Shown: in pieces, positions 11,835-25,372 of the stretch | Layout of the letters: each line of letters begins with the position of its first letter | Numbering within the stretch: position 1 is the stretch's first letter | Assembly (NCBI GenBank): GCA_964035795.1 | Contig: OZ038320.1 | Location: forward strand, 32,656,956-32,720,955 | Origin: Pterobdella sp. o SKG-2022 | Lineage: Eukaryota; Annelida; Clitellata; Hirudinida; Piscicolidae | DNA length: 64,000 bases | Direction of reading: 5' to 3' | Position numbers and translations under genes: made by a program | The notes under the pieces: generated by a model | Databases searched by the model: none | Told to the model about the DNA's origin: nothing | The model's input: the letters and a program-made list of their open reading frames with translations, nothing else

Positions 11835-12338
11835 GAAGTTATTGTTGTTGTTATTAATACCAATGTTAGTGTTTTTATTAATATGACTAGTATTTTGATT
11901 TTCAACGTTACTGCCCTCAGTTGTTATATTATTAGTGTTATTATGGATTGTGTTATCACCATCATTTGAATACAGATAAATAAAATTTGATGGAGAATGA
12001 TTGACATTGCCGAAATTATTTTTTTTATTTTTATCTTCAATATTATTATTCATTTTATTGTTGTTATTATTATTGTTCGTGTTATTATTATTTTCGACAT
12101 CTGTGAGAGAATCGTTAGAAAAATCTTCGTAGTGAATTTTATTATTTTTTTTTCTTTTATTGTTTTTTTTATTAACCTTATTTTTATTGTTTTTATTGTT
12201 CATTTTATCTTCTTTATCTATGTTTTTGTTATTATCATTATTTAAATTGTCATAACTCTTAGCAGCAATTGTATAAAAACCATCATCATTGATATAATTC
12301 TTATTATTATTATTATTATTATCATTATTATTATTCAT
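7386..12338 (-). CDS. Large Asn-rich protein with CtBP- and SUMO-type linear motifs
   Basis: A 1650-codon uninterrupted frame on the minus strand, starting at an ATG with an in-frame stop a short way upstream. Residues 1-950 are dominated by poly-Asn encoded by AAT/AAC microsatellites. Conserved-looking islands follow at about 955-1080 and 1275-1560. Visible linear motifs are IKVE (residues 1040-1043, psi-K-x-E SUMO-acceptor pattern), VIDLD followed by TPEPED (1314-), FIDVD (1510-) and PLDLS (1532-1536). The second and third are hydrophobic-acidic SUMO-interacting patterns, and PLDLS is the consensus for binding the corepressor CtBP. A basic run RTRGSKRTHK could be a nuclear localisation signal. 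Seven-residue DVDKDND repeats lie near residues 1165-1215. The C-terminal 120 residues are Pro/Ser/Leu-rich. The last codons NHE are followed by gtgggtaag, a likely donor, so this may be one exon of a longer transcriptional regulator. No DNA-binding domain is in this exon. Confidence 0.7.
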
Positions 12339-13200
12339 TTTCGAGTTGTTTTCCCTTATTTTTCATATATTCTTCCCTTTGAAACCCTGGCGAATAATAA
12401 ATAATTTGTTTTTTTTATTTATTTTCAAAATTTTTTAAACATATCAAGTTTGAATGCTCGGCAAAAGTAGTTGAAATAAATTCAAAGATTAATGCTAAAC
12501 GGAAAAGGCAAGATGGGTGGAATGAGAAAAAAAGAGAAATTATTTTCTTTATAAATTTGAATATATGAATAAAAATTTTTCCAAGAAACATTTTACATTG
12601 TGAATTGGGAAGTTTCCATTCCGCTTCCCTTTCAACTTTTTTTTTTGTTTTTAATTGCTTTTTTTGAGTTTTCTTTTTCGAAAAAAGTTTCTAATGTTGA
12701 AATTTTTGATTTTTTTAAAACTAAAATAAACAGTAAACGATAATTTTAAATAAAAATTCACAAATTTCCTTCTACGCTCATTCGATTAAAAAGAATATGT
12801 GATGACAAAAAGTTATGATGATGGGAATGAAGGTGATTATGTTGACGATGATGAAGAGAAGTATGAAAAAAAAAAGAAAAACAGAAAAGATTAAAAAGTG
12901 AAAAAATATAAAAAATTGCAAAAAAAAAAATTAAAAAAAAGTGGAGAGAGGAAAAAGAAAAAATGAGAGAAAAGATAAAAAAGAAAAAAAAATAAATGGA
13001 GAAAAAAGAACAAAAAAGAGGAAGAAGAAAAAGAGGAAACTGATGGGTGCATGTAATGATGATTGAATAGGTTATGATAAGGTGATTTCTAATTATTTTT
13101 ATTCATTTTTATATTTTTCCGTTGAAATTATAATTAAATTAAACAAATTCTTCATGAAATAAAATATTTTTTCCAAAATATTCATAATTAATCTAAGTTT
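12339..13200. other. Upstream AT-rich region with A/G-rich tract
   Basis: Upstream of the long minus-strand ORF. It includes a purine-rich tract at 12830-13050 (gaaaaaagag-like). No ORF or clear core promoter was found. Confidence 0.5.
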
Positions 13201-13920
13201 CCATTGTTTCTTTTTATTATTGTTTCATTATTCTTGTTGGCATGACTCTCATCATCCTTTTATTCGTTTTTTTTATTATTATTCAATTGTTTTTATAATT
13301 TTTCATCTTTTTTCTCGTATTTTTTTTGTTTCTATTCTTTTTAGTGTTGTTTTGTTGCTGATGGCTTTCATATACTTTTATTCTTCTTTCCATATTTCTC
13401 ATATTATTTTTTTATTGTGGAAATTTTGTTTTTTTCAAAAATCAAAACTTTTCCAGATTTAATTGATAATCATAAAACTAATTCAACTTCATTTTCTATA
13501 AATTAAAATAACTTTTTTAGTTTTTTTATGAAAAAATTTTTTCAACTGTATTTCTTAAATATATTTTTTTTCATTATTGTTTTTATTTTATTTTTTTATT
13601 ACTGTTTTCATTTTTTTATTATTTTTCCTTCCTACTATTAATCTTCTTTATCTGTTAGGCTTTTTTTGTTATTTTTCTTCCTTCTCTTCTTTCTATCTTT
13701 ATTTTTTATTTTTTTGTTTTCTTTTTTTGTTCATATCTATAAAAAAAATTTCTTTCGAAAATTTTTTCATTCGTGTTATATATTTACATTATTTACTTTT
13801 ATTTTTCTATGGTATATTTATTATCCTTTTTACTCATCCATCTGTCCATCCTTTCAGTACATTTTTCATTTTTTATTTCAGCCAGTTATTCATTTATTCA
13901 TCCTTCCTTCCTTTTTCTAT

Positions 13921-14151
<231 letters not shown>

Positions 14152-15427
14152 CTATCTATTTACCATTTTATAGATAATCCATCTAGTTACCCATTATGGG
14201 TTAATTCATCCGTCTGTCCATCTGTCCATCCTATATTTTATGTTTCTTTATCTTCTCATATTGTCTTTGAGCCATCTAGCCACCTTCATTCCTTTACCTT
14301 CAGTCTAATTTTATCCACCAATCCATCCATCCAATCATTCAAAGACTCATCCATTAATCTAATTACGCTTTCTTTTCTTCATATATTTCATCTAGCTATT
14401 TCATTTTATATAGTTTGTTGAACTTCTTTATAATTTACATTTAGATATTAGCCAATTCTACGTATACTCATCAATTCACCTTCCAATATTTTTTCCACTT
14501 ATTCATCCATCACATCTTGTTTATTTATCTCCCTATCCATCCACCACTTCATCCATCATAATTCATCCTATCTTTTTCTCTCGTTTTTATTATAATTCTT
14601 CATTTATACCACTCGCATGCTTGTTTTTACCACTTATTTATTAATTTATCTATTCTTCCATCTTTTCATGTTTCTTTTCCTCTATCAATTCATTTTTCAC
14701 TTCTTTTGATTTTACCCATCAGTCTATCCGCGACTTTCTCATCCATTTCTCTCTTCACCTCGTAATCTTTCCACCCATCTCTATTCGTTCATTTAACTGT
14801 CTTTTGACTTATCCATCTATTTATCCATTTACCTATCTATCTCAATTCCTAAATTTCTTTCATCCGTCACTTTTTTTTGTTTATTTTGTTTTTATTCAAA
14901 GTTTTTCATTATTTTCAGCAAAAAAGATTTTTTTCGCCCATCCATTCTTTATCCCTTTCATCATTCATTCATCTAATCATTGAGAATCTACTCATCCAAA
15001 TAAAAAAGGATTTGCACACATCCATTCATCTCCCATCAATTCATCCACTTACACATCTATCTTTCATCCATCTATTCATTTACCAAACTTCCATCTATCT
15101 CTTTCACCACCGATCTATTTCTTTTCTGTACCACTATCTTTTATCCATCCATCCGTTTATATGAAAATTTTTTTATACCGTTTATCTTCCCAACCACCCA
15201 TACATCCATCCATTTATACAACTATTAATCAATACACTCATCCTAGAAAATAAACAGCTTTTTCCCATCCATCCATTTAACTGTCCATTTACCTAGCTAT
15301 GTATCCACACATGCATCTATTAATCTTAAATCCATCGATCCCTCTCACACCAATCTATCTCAAATTCACCAATCTATCACTTTCCATTCTTCCATCTCAC
15401 TCACATCCATCTCTCATCCATTTTCTA
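14152..15427. other. Degenerate CATC/TATC-derived sequence
   Basis: Pyrimidine-rich sequence with scattered ccatc, tcatc and ttatc words, evidently decayed tetranucleotide repeat. ORFs rich in His, Pro, Ser, Ile and Phe follow from this composition. Confidence 0.7.
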
Positions 15428-15845
<418 letters not shown>

Positions 15846-17449
15846 CATCTATCTCGAATTCGTCCTTCTATCTCGCATTCACACACTCATTTTTGATCCA
15901 GTTTGTTACATCCATTTCTCCATCTCTTTCACGTTCATTCAACTTTTTATTACACGTCCATCAATCTCACATCTATCCATTCCTCATCCACCCATTTCAC
16001 ATTCATCGATCTCACATCCCTTTATCTCTGGTCCGTCCATCCCACATTTCTCCATCTCTCATACATCCCTTTCTATTCAATTCACCTTCATCCATCGTCA
16101 TTCATCGATCTCTCACACATCCATCTTACGTTCATTTATCATCTTTCATCCCCCCTCTTTCAAGCAGGCATCTTACATTCTTCCATCTCACATCCATCCA
16201 TCTCATATCCATCTACACAAGACATAAAATTCAACTTTTTATTATTATTATTGTTATATTGTATTGATTTTTTATTAATCACTTTATTATAAACATCATC
16301 TACATTCTTTGTATAAGTTATTTATATTATTTCTAATATTATAAATAACTTCGTTTTTATTCTAAATTATTTAGACTTTTTCTAATTTTTCATATTTTTC
16401 ACAAAATAGATCATTTAATTACTTTCGAAATTCTACCACTCAGTATATTATTTTAATATATTAATAATATTCCCATATTTTTCAATTAATATAATATTAT
16501 CATCATTAGTAGTAGTAGTAGTAGTAGAAGTGATACTAGTATTTTTCATTGTTTTTGTCATTAATTCTATTATTCTTGTAATTCTTGTTTCATTTTCTCC
16601 CCATCCATCCATCCGAAATTCTAATCACTCACTCTAACATTTATCTCACTAATTATTATTATTATTATTATTATTTATTCAATTAAATTTTTTTTCATGT
16701 GTAATAATGATATTATTTTGAATGGTATTTATTAGTACTATGAGTATCTGGAGCTCTATTATCATTTTTTTATTTTTACTTAAGCCTTGGTTATTTTGTT
16801 TTTGTTGAACAATGCTAACAAAGTGTTATTGTTGTTATGACGATTATTGTGTTTATGTTCCAAGTTTTTTTTCATGATTATTTCTTTTAGTCTTATTTTA
16901 TGCTTATTTTTTAATAAAAATAATAAAAATAATATTGATAGCGATATTTTTGATAACTAACTTTTGAAGTTTTTTCTATTTTATTTCTTTAATTTTTAAA
17001 TTTATTTTTCGAAATTATATTTACCCATGGTTCCTCCAATAAAAAAATATTTTTTAAAATTTCAAATATCATTCTTTCATCCAATCCATCCATCTATCCG
17101 CCCATTCATTACATCGTTCATCCTTACATTTATCCATCAATCTATCTTTCTATCCATTTATCCCTCTATCTATTTTTCTATCTCCTTTTCCCTTTATTCA
17201 TTCTCAATTCATTCATCCATCAAACTTGATCAATGAATATTTGTTCATATTTGCGAATTTTTTATTAAATACTGAATAAAAAATTGTTATTATATTTTTC
17301 TCAGATAAAAATTTTCTTTTTCAGTTTAATCCATCCTTTCATCCCTATTTCTCCACCTAACTATTCAATCTCCTATTCATTCATCTAACCATCTATCAAC
17401 CAATCTATCCAGTAATTTTCATTTTACCATTTATTTAGCTACCTTTGCA
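15846..17449. other. No gene; degenerate CATC and ATT sequence
   Basis: Left half is decayed catc repeat. Right half is AT-rich with a short (AGT)6 at 16507-16526 and (ATT)n at 16650-16675. Confidence 0.65.
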
Positions 17450-18262
17450 TACATGAATCCATCCATCTATCCATTCATCCAACTACCCATCAATCAATCC
17501 ATCTATTCATTCAACTATCCATCGACCCATCCAACTACGCATTAACCAATCCATCCATTCATTCAACTATCCGTCAACCAATCCATCCACTCATTCAACA
17601 ATCCATCCACCCATCCAATTACCCATCAACCAATCCATCCATTCATTCAACTATCCGTCAACCAATCCATCCACTCATTCAACTATCCATCCACCCATCC
17701 AATTACCCATCAACCAATCCATCCATTCATTCAACTATCCGTCAACCAATCCATCCACTCATTCAACTATCCATCCACCCATCCAATTACCCATCAACCA
17801 ATCCATCCATTCATTCAACTATCCGTCAACCAATCCATCCACTCATTCAACTATCCATCCACCCATCCAATTACCCATCAACCAATCCATCCATTCATTC
17901 AACTATCCGTCAACCAATCCATCCACTCATTCAACTATCCATCCACCCATCCAATTACCCATCAACCAATCTATCCATTCATTCAACTATCCATCCATCC
18001 ATCCATCCACTCATTCAACTATCCATCCACCCATCCAATTACCCATCAACCAATCCATCCATTCATTCAACTATCCATCCATCCATCCATCCACTCATTC
18101 AACTATCCATCCACCCATCCAATTACCCATCAACCAATCCATCCATTCATTCAACTATCCATCCATCCATCCATCCACTCATTCAACTATCCATCCACCC
18201 ATCCAATTACCCATCAACCAATCCATCCATTCATTCAACTATCCATCCATCCATCCATCCAT
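17450..18262. repeat. 84-bp CATC-derived minisatellite
   Basis: Units of 84 bp (for example from 17629, 17713 and 17797) contain the words ccattcattcaactatcc, ccactcattcaactatcc and ccaattacccatcaacc. About nine copies are present. Copies up to about 17960 carry gtcaacca at one position, while the last four carry atccatccatcc there. The array therefore has two homogenised subfamilies. Confidence 0.9.
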
Positions 18263-18386
18263 GCATCATTCTTCTTTTTGTTAATTGTTTTTGAAAGTTT
18301 TTTTTCGGCAAATTGATTTTTATGTCTTTTTTTATTATTATCAAGTTATTTTCACTACTATTATTTCTATTCTGATGACATTATTT

Positions 18387-18429
<43 letters not shown>

Positions 18430-18839
18430 CATTTATATTAATGTGTAATGAAAAATATATGATATATTTTCACAAATACTTGGATACTATTTTTTAAAAT
18501 TGTTTATATTTAAAAAAAAGAACAAATCAAGATATTAAAATAAACAAATAAAAATAAATAAATAAAATTGAATAATTGAGGAGGTTTGCATGATGGATGG
18601 ATGAGTAAAAACAACAATAATAATATCATGTTTGAAACAATGATATTAGCAAAATAACAAAAAAAAAAGAATGAGAAGAGTGGAATAAAAAGCATGGAAA
18701 CAGTGATACGAATAACAAAAGAATGGAAAAACGAAAAAACAATATAAATTCAAATATGAATAAAAAACTAACGAGAATAATAATAGAGGGTGATTTATAG
18801 AAGTATAAAAAAATAATGCAAATAGAAAACTATTCTTGT
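18263..18839. other. AT-rich, (TTA)n, no gene
   Basis: Contains (TTA)n at 18390-18430 and A-rich sequence to 18839. No coding signal. Confidence 0.6.
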
Positions 18840-19187
18840 TTTTATAATAATAATAATATGGTTTTGTTTGATAAACGTTATTACTATTATTTTAATTTGA
18901 ATTTATTATTATTACTATTATTATTTTAATTTGAATTTATTATTATTACTATTATTATTTTTTTGAATTTATTATTATTACTATTATTATTTTTTTGAAT
19001 TTATTATTATTACTATTATTATTTTTTTGGTTTATTATTATTACTATCATTATTTTTTTGAATTTATTATTATTACTATTATTATTCTTTTGGTTTATTA
19101 TTATTACTGCTATTGTTCTGTTATTACTACTATTATTATTGTTATTACTGCTCCCAAAACTACACCACATTAAATAATATGAGTTTG

Positions 19188-19250
<63 letters not shown>
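18840..19250. repeat. ATT/ACT minisatellite and (ATT)n
   Basis: About seven copies of a 33-36 bp unit (ttattattattactattattatt plus a T run and gaa) at 18885-19140, then a pure (TTA)22 or so at 19187-19250. Confidence 0.9.
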
Positions 19251-19251
<1 letters not shown>

Positions 19252-20589
19252 CTTATTTCCATTTTCTTTCCATTTTTTGATCTTATTATTTCATTTTTTG
19301 AAATTATCTTTTATTCTATTTTTTGCTACTTTAGATTTTCTTTTGATCATGTTTTTGAAAAAAAATTCAATTTTGTGAAATTAGTTTCAACTTTTTTGAG
19401 TTTTTTGATTGTTAATAAAATAATTTTTGAGTACATTCATAAAATCGTTTTTAAATTATAATTATTATTATAGTATTAGCCTCTCGTTTAGGAAAATTAT
19501 TTTGAACAGTATACTAAGTTATATGGAAGCTTGAAAAAAGTTCTTATAGCACTAAAAATATTTTTAGAACTAAATTGGTTTTTTTTTAATTTCGATGAAA
19601 AACCTTTAAGAATGATTTTAAAATGTGAAAAATAGCGCCAATTTGAACTCATTCATTGAAAAAATGTTGAATATATTATTATAAATTTCAGAAAATAATA
19701 TCAACAATAAAGATAAAACAACAAAAATAAAGTTAAAATAAAAAAAATTAATATCAGAAATAATAATATAGTGATAGTAGTAGTCGCAGGAATTCGCGGA
19801 GGAAACGAGATTTTGGCCGTAGTAATGATCTTATTATTTTTATTATTATCTTATTTTTATTTTTTTTTTCGATATTTTTTTATCCAATTTTTTCAGAATT
19901 AATTATTTTTATTTCCTTCCTGAAAGTTTATTAATTTTTTTTGTTTTTTTTATATATTATTTTTTTTCTGTATTTATGTTCAACTTTTTTCAAAAATTAA
20001 AAACATTCTGCTTTCTTACTTGTCGGCATGCTAAAACAGTTTTTCTTTGTATTTATGTGTATCTGTGTGTTTGTTTCTTCTTATGTTTGTGTTCCCATGA
20101 ATGTTATTTTTGTGTGACGATGACAGTGTATGTTTTTTTGGTTTTTTGTGCTTTTTATATCTTTATCGGGGATAGTAGTATCTGGGTCTAATAGTGTATG
20201 TATGTATGTTTGTATATATCTCTAAGTAACGGTGTTTGCGTTAGTTATATCTGCATTTATATGCATGGGTGTGTCTATGTCAGTTTGAGTGTGTGTCTGT
20301 TTGTAGATATGTTTGTGTATGTGAAAAGAACTACGCATGTGGGCGATAGTGTGTTTGGGTAATGTGGTTTAATGTGTTATCTATGTAAACTTGTTCTATG
20401 TTTATTATTATTTGTCTCTGTATATGTCTTTCGGTTTGTTTGAATGTGTGTGTTTTGATGGTTTTAAATGTGTGGTCTGTTGTATATTATCGAGTTTTTC
20501 ACGATTTAGTTGTTTTATTTGTTTTATGATTCTTATGTTTGGAATGGAGGGTATGTATTTGTTTATTCATGTAGACATATTGACAAAAA
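19251..20589. other. AT-rich then T/G-rich region without gene
   Basis: From about 20040 rightward the plus strand becomes T/G-rich with tatgtgtgtttg words. Frames are Cys/Val/Phe-rich because of that composition. Confidence 0.6.
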
Positions 20590-20599
20590 TTTTCAATTC

Positions 20600-20678
<79 letters not shown>

Positions 20679-20844
20679 GTGAAAATGCTGCAATTTTTTG
20701 TCCCTGTTTCTCTAAAGGTTGGTTTTTTAAGTGTATTTGTGTGTTAGCTAGAAGCACATTCAAGTCTAAATTTAGCTGTTCATTTGTATATGTATATATT
20801 TGTATGTTTGTATATAATTATGTATTTGCCCTATAATTTTTGTG

Positions 20845-20894
<50 letters not shown>

Positions 20895-20921
20895 TGTTTG
20901 ATAATTATGTAAAGGTCATAC

Positions 20922-20988
<67 letters not shown>

Positions 20989-21030
20989 TGTGTGTCTGTG
21001 TGTTTATGTATGTGAGTGTGTGTGCGGTTA
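20590..21030. repeat. Three (TG)n microsatellites
   Basis: Nearly pure TG runs at 20602-20665, 20847-20887 and 20923-20990, with imperfect TG between and after. Confidence 0.95.
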
Positions 21031-22019
21031 TGTTTGTTTGGCTACCTTTTATTTATGATGTTTTATTGTTATGTAAGTGATTGTTTGTGTTGATATATGA
21101 TCAGAATAGTTTATTATTCTTAAATTTCCCTCATTTATATTATTCCATTTTCATTAATTTGATGTTTATATAATTATTATTATCTAGTATTTCATTTATT
21201 TTTATTTACTTTTTGGTATTATTGTTGTTATTATTGTTTTTATGATATGAATGTTTTATATACAAGCAGTGTGCTGGTGTGTTTGTAAGTTTGTGTGTTC
21301 GTGTGTGTTAGATTTTTTAATATCAAAATAATAACGGTAGTGAGAACAATTTGTATTATTTTTTTTTTCAACTTATTTTATTGATATTATTGTTTTTTTA
21401 TTATAGTTGTATTATGAATAATAAATTTTTATTATTATTTTGAATAACAATTTTTATTCAATTATTTTTACTTGAAAGTTATGTGTAATTGTGCGTCTAT
21501 GTTTGTTCGCTTGTATGTGTAGATCTATCTCTCTATTTTCGTCTGTGTATGTGTGAATGTGTTTGTGCTTATGGTATATATGTTATCTTGTGTGTGTTCG
21601 CTTAATGATCTTATTAATTTTTTTCATATTATTGTTTCCAATCAATTTTATTGTTATTGTTTTTATTCATATTTTGATTATTCATATTATTATTATTGAT
21701 GGCGTCATTATCATCATCAACATCATTATTCTTATTTTTATTGTTTTTATTTTGATTATTTTTATTTTGATTATTTTTATTTACTTTGTTTTTTAAATTA
21801 TTTTCAATATTATGGCAATAACTAAAAATACTTCCAATAATATTATTTTCATTATTATTGTTTTTATTTTTCATTGTGTGCATGAGTGGATGTGTGTACG
21901 TGAAACTGTGTGCATTTGTAAATTTGTGTGTGATTGTTGGTGTTCTTTGTGTGTGGAGATTAGACATGTGTGTGTGCTTGTTGGTTTCTTCCTGTGTGTT
22001 GGAGTGTTTGTGTGTGAGC
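21031..22019. other. Mixed ATT and TG-rich sequence, no gene
   Basis: Alternating TTATTATT and tgtgtgt words. No frame shows protein-like composition. Confidence 0.6.
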
Positions 22020-22135
22020 TTCTTCAATTTGTGTGTATGTGTGTGTGTGTTTGTGTGTATGTGTGTGTGTGTGTGTGTATGTGTGTGTGTGTTTGTGTGT
22101 ATGTGTGTGTGTGTTTGTGTGTATGTGTGTGTGTT
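22020..22135. repeat. TGTGTATG/TGTTTG repeat
   Basis: gtgtgtgtatgtgtgtgtttgt units repeated about six times. Confidence 0.9.
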
Positions 22136-23399
22136 TATTTCTGTTTCAATCATTTCCAGCTTAGCTTTTAATATACTAAAAAAATATTTTTACGTTTGTA
22201 TGTATGTACGTTTTTTTATATGTATATGAGTACGGATGTCTTCTCGCAAACTAATTTTGTGTTATGTGAAAGTTTAATTTCTCGCTTTATAATTTTCTAG
22301 ATCTGCTTATTATTAATAATGGTGTTATTTCATTTCACTTTTATCATTCCTTCTATTTTGCTATCTATTTCTATTGTTGTCGTTATTATTATGATTATTA
22401 TTCGTTTTTAATATAAACATAATTCGGAAGTAGAAGTAGAGAAAAATTATCCTAGATGTTATTATGGTTATTATTTTATTTTTATTTTTTAATTATTTTT
22501 ATTATTTAAAAAAATTGATTATGGTAATGTTATGATTATTTTGTCGTAATTAATAGTTATTTTTATAATGATCACCCTGAGAAAGAAATAAAACCATAGA
22601 AACAATAATATCATAAGAATAATATTATAATGGAAATTATCATCATGACGAATAATATCATAAAAAGAAATTAATTTTTATTTTTTATTATTGTTATTAT
22701 TAGTTTTATATATTTTTATTCTATTATTTTTATGATTACTTTTTTATTTCTTTTGCTCGTTGTTTCATGTGATGTCGGAGTTTTATTGTTTCTATTATTA
22801 TTATTATTATTGTTTTATTTTTGTTATTTTTTTTAATTTTAAATTTTTAATATTTTTATTATTGTTTTTTTCTTATTCTTTTATATTTCTATATTATTAT
22901 TATTTTTGTTATTACTTGTTTTCATTATGCTTTTTATATTTTCTATTCCATCGATTTATTATTTTCTCATCCTATTCTTTTACTTACAAAATAACTTTAA
23001 AAATTCACAATATTCAATTATGATTTCTATTATCATTAGTACTATATTTTTACTTCTCTTAATATTCTTTATATTATTTCTTATCATATTTTATCATTGA
23101 AACTATTTTTATTCACTTTAGTGTAATCATTATATTACATTCTCATCCCTCTTATTATGAAAAAAAGTATTTTGACTTCTTTGAAAAATTATATGAAATG
23201 CAATTCACTTTTGACATTTATAAAGGAAGGAACATTTACAAAAACAAAAATAACCATAATTTTTTCCATTTTCATTTTTATTATTATTATTATTATTCCT
23301 TCATCATTTCGCTAGCATGTATGACTCTGCTCATTATTATTGTTTGTATTAATCGCTTTCTTTTTTTATTGTTTTCTGTGGTGATGATAGTCGTTAGTT
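22136..23399. other. T-rich gene-free sequence
   Basis: TTATTATT-type sequence with T runs. The ORFs are Tyr/Phe/Leu/Ile-rich composition artefacts. Confidence 0.6.
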
Positions 23400-23710
23400 T
23401 GATCATAATAGGAACAACAATCAACAGTAAAAGTAGTGGTAATAGTAGTATTAGTAGTAGTGGTAGTGAGAGTAACAAAAGAAGTAATGGTAATGATATT
23501 GGAGGGATAGTACTAGTAATGTCATTAGTGGTCTGAATAGTATTAATAGGGGTGTTGGTCATGATGGGAGTAGTGATAGTAGTAGAAGTGATGGTAGTAG
23601 TAGTAGTAGTAGTAGAAGTAGAAGTAGTAGAAGTGTTAGAAGTAGAAGTAGTAGGAGTAGAAGTGGTAGTAGTAGTAGTAATAGAAGTGGTAGAAGTGAT
23701 GGTGGTTGTA
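23400..23710. repeat. Imperfect (AGT)n / (GTA)n tract
   Basis: agtagtagaagtggtagtag-type trinucleotide sequence with many single-base variants. The ORFs are Val/Glu- or Ser-rich artefacts. Confidence 0.85.
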
Positions 23711-24779
23711 TGTAAGGATATTAGACATCTTTCATATTATTCTCATCATAAAATGGGCATTACTAACCATTACTCCTTTTAATATGGTTTAGATCTCATT
23801 ATTATAGATAACATTCGAAAAATTATCCTAACTCGGTATTATTATTATTATTATCATTACTACTACTTTATCCAATAAAACAATCACAAGTATATAATTA
23901 TTCATTATTAACAATATTGGTTATTAATGAAATTATTACCGTATAATGATGATTATTTTGTTGTTATGAGATGCTTATTATTATTGCTATTATTTTTTAT
24001 GTCATCTTCATAAAATATTGATTGGCCGTGTGGATGTTACTATTTTTGCACTAAATTATCATTATTATTTATTTTTTACAAAATTATTCCTATAAAATAA
24101 TATTCCCTTAATTATTTCATGAAGAGAATAATAATGAAAAAATATAAAGGTGCATAAAAATGCAGTTATCACAATTATTATTTATTCATTTTCATTTCTG
24201 AATGATTGATAAACTTAATTTTTGGTTGATTTACCGCAGTATTCTTATTGTTATTATTCGCATTATCAGCTCTTCTTATTTTTACCGTGAGGTCATTAAT
24301 ATTTATTTTTATTCTTATTTATATATCCGGTCTAACTTTAATTTTCATGAATTAATTCATATTTTTATAATTCATAATAAATTAATTTATTATTTTATAA
24401 ATCTTGTTTATAAAAATTATGAAAGTGATACATTATTTATAAATAAGACACAATAAACTTAGTTTAAATTTTTTTATGTTGTTATTTAAGTTGATTATTT
24501 AACTGATATGGGCTTCGGTAGCTTCCTGCTATTATTATTATTATTTTTGTTGTAGTTATCACTAGGTATTTTTCACTATTACTATCATTTCAAGAGTCAT
24601 ATAATGATTCACTCGGGAATTGAGTCTAAATAAAAAGTTATATATTTTATTTTTTTTGAATAATTCTATCATATTCTATTTACTGTTTTGATCAATAAAA
24701 ACAACTCAACCATTATAACTATAATACTAACTATAATATTATCACTAGCACAAGTATAATTGATATGATGATTCTAAAA

Positions 24780-25015
24780 CAACTACTAATACTACTACCA
24801 CCACCCACACCAAAACTACTACTACTACTACCCCCACCACAGCACAACTACTACTACCACCCACACCACAACTACTACTACCAGTACCACCACCCACACC
24901 AAAACTACTAATACCAGTACCACCACCCACACCACAACTACTAATACCAGTACCACCACCCACACCACAACTACTAATACCAGTACCACCACCCACACCA
25001 CAACTACTACTGAAA
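24780..25015. repeat. 33-bp ACC/ACT minisatellite
   Basis: Unit close to accacccacaccacaactac plus taataccagt, repeated about five to six times. The minus-strand frame reads as GVGGGTGISSC repeats. The period is in frame but no unique coding flanks exist. Confidence 0.85.
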
Positions 25016-25332
25016 CACTTATTATTATTGTTATTGGTTGCTATTCCAATTATTCTCATGGATTTATCCTTTTATTCTTAATACTGATAGTAGTATTGAA
25101 AATATTTATTTTTTTGAAATTTTTTATTTTGTCGGTGAGCAGATTATTAGAATCTACTTCATTTTTACATAAATAAAAAACTAATAATGAATAAACTAAA
25201 AATGAATAAGTTTTGAAAGTCATAAAAACGAATGACAACAAAAATAAAAACAATAACCATATCAATAAAATGGAGAATAAGATAATAAAGGTGATAATAC
25301 AAGTACTAATCACAATAATAATAATAACTTTA

Positions 25333-25372
<40 letters not shown>

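Noticed and set aside
20391..22229. Cys/Val-rich ORFs resembling small cysteine-rich peptides
   Set aside because: TG-repeat translation (TGT GTG) gives Cys-Val automatically; cysteine spacing is meaningless here.
24745..25059. Gly/Val/Ser-rich secreted repeat protein (GVGGGTGISSC units)
   Set aside because: The frame is confined to a 33-bp ACC/ACT minisatellite with no signal peptide or unique flanks.
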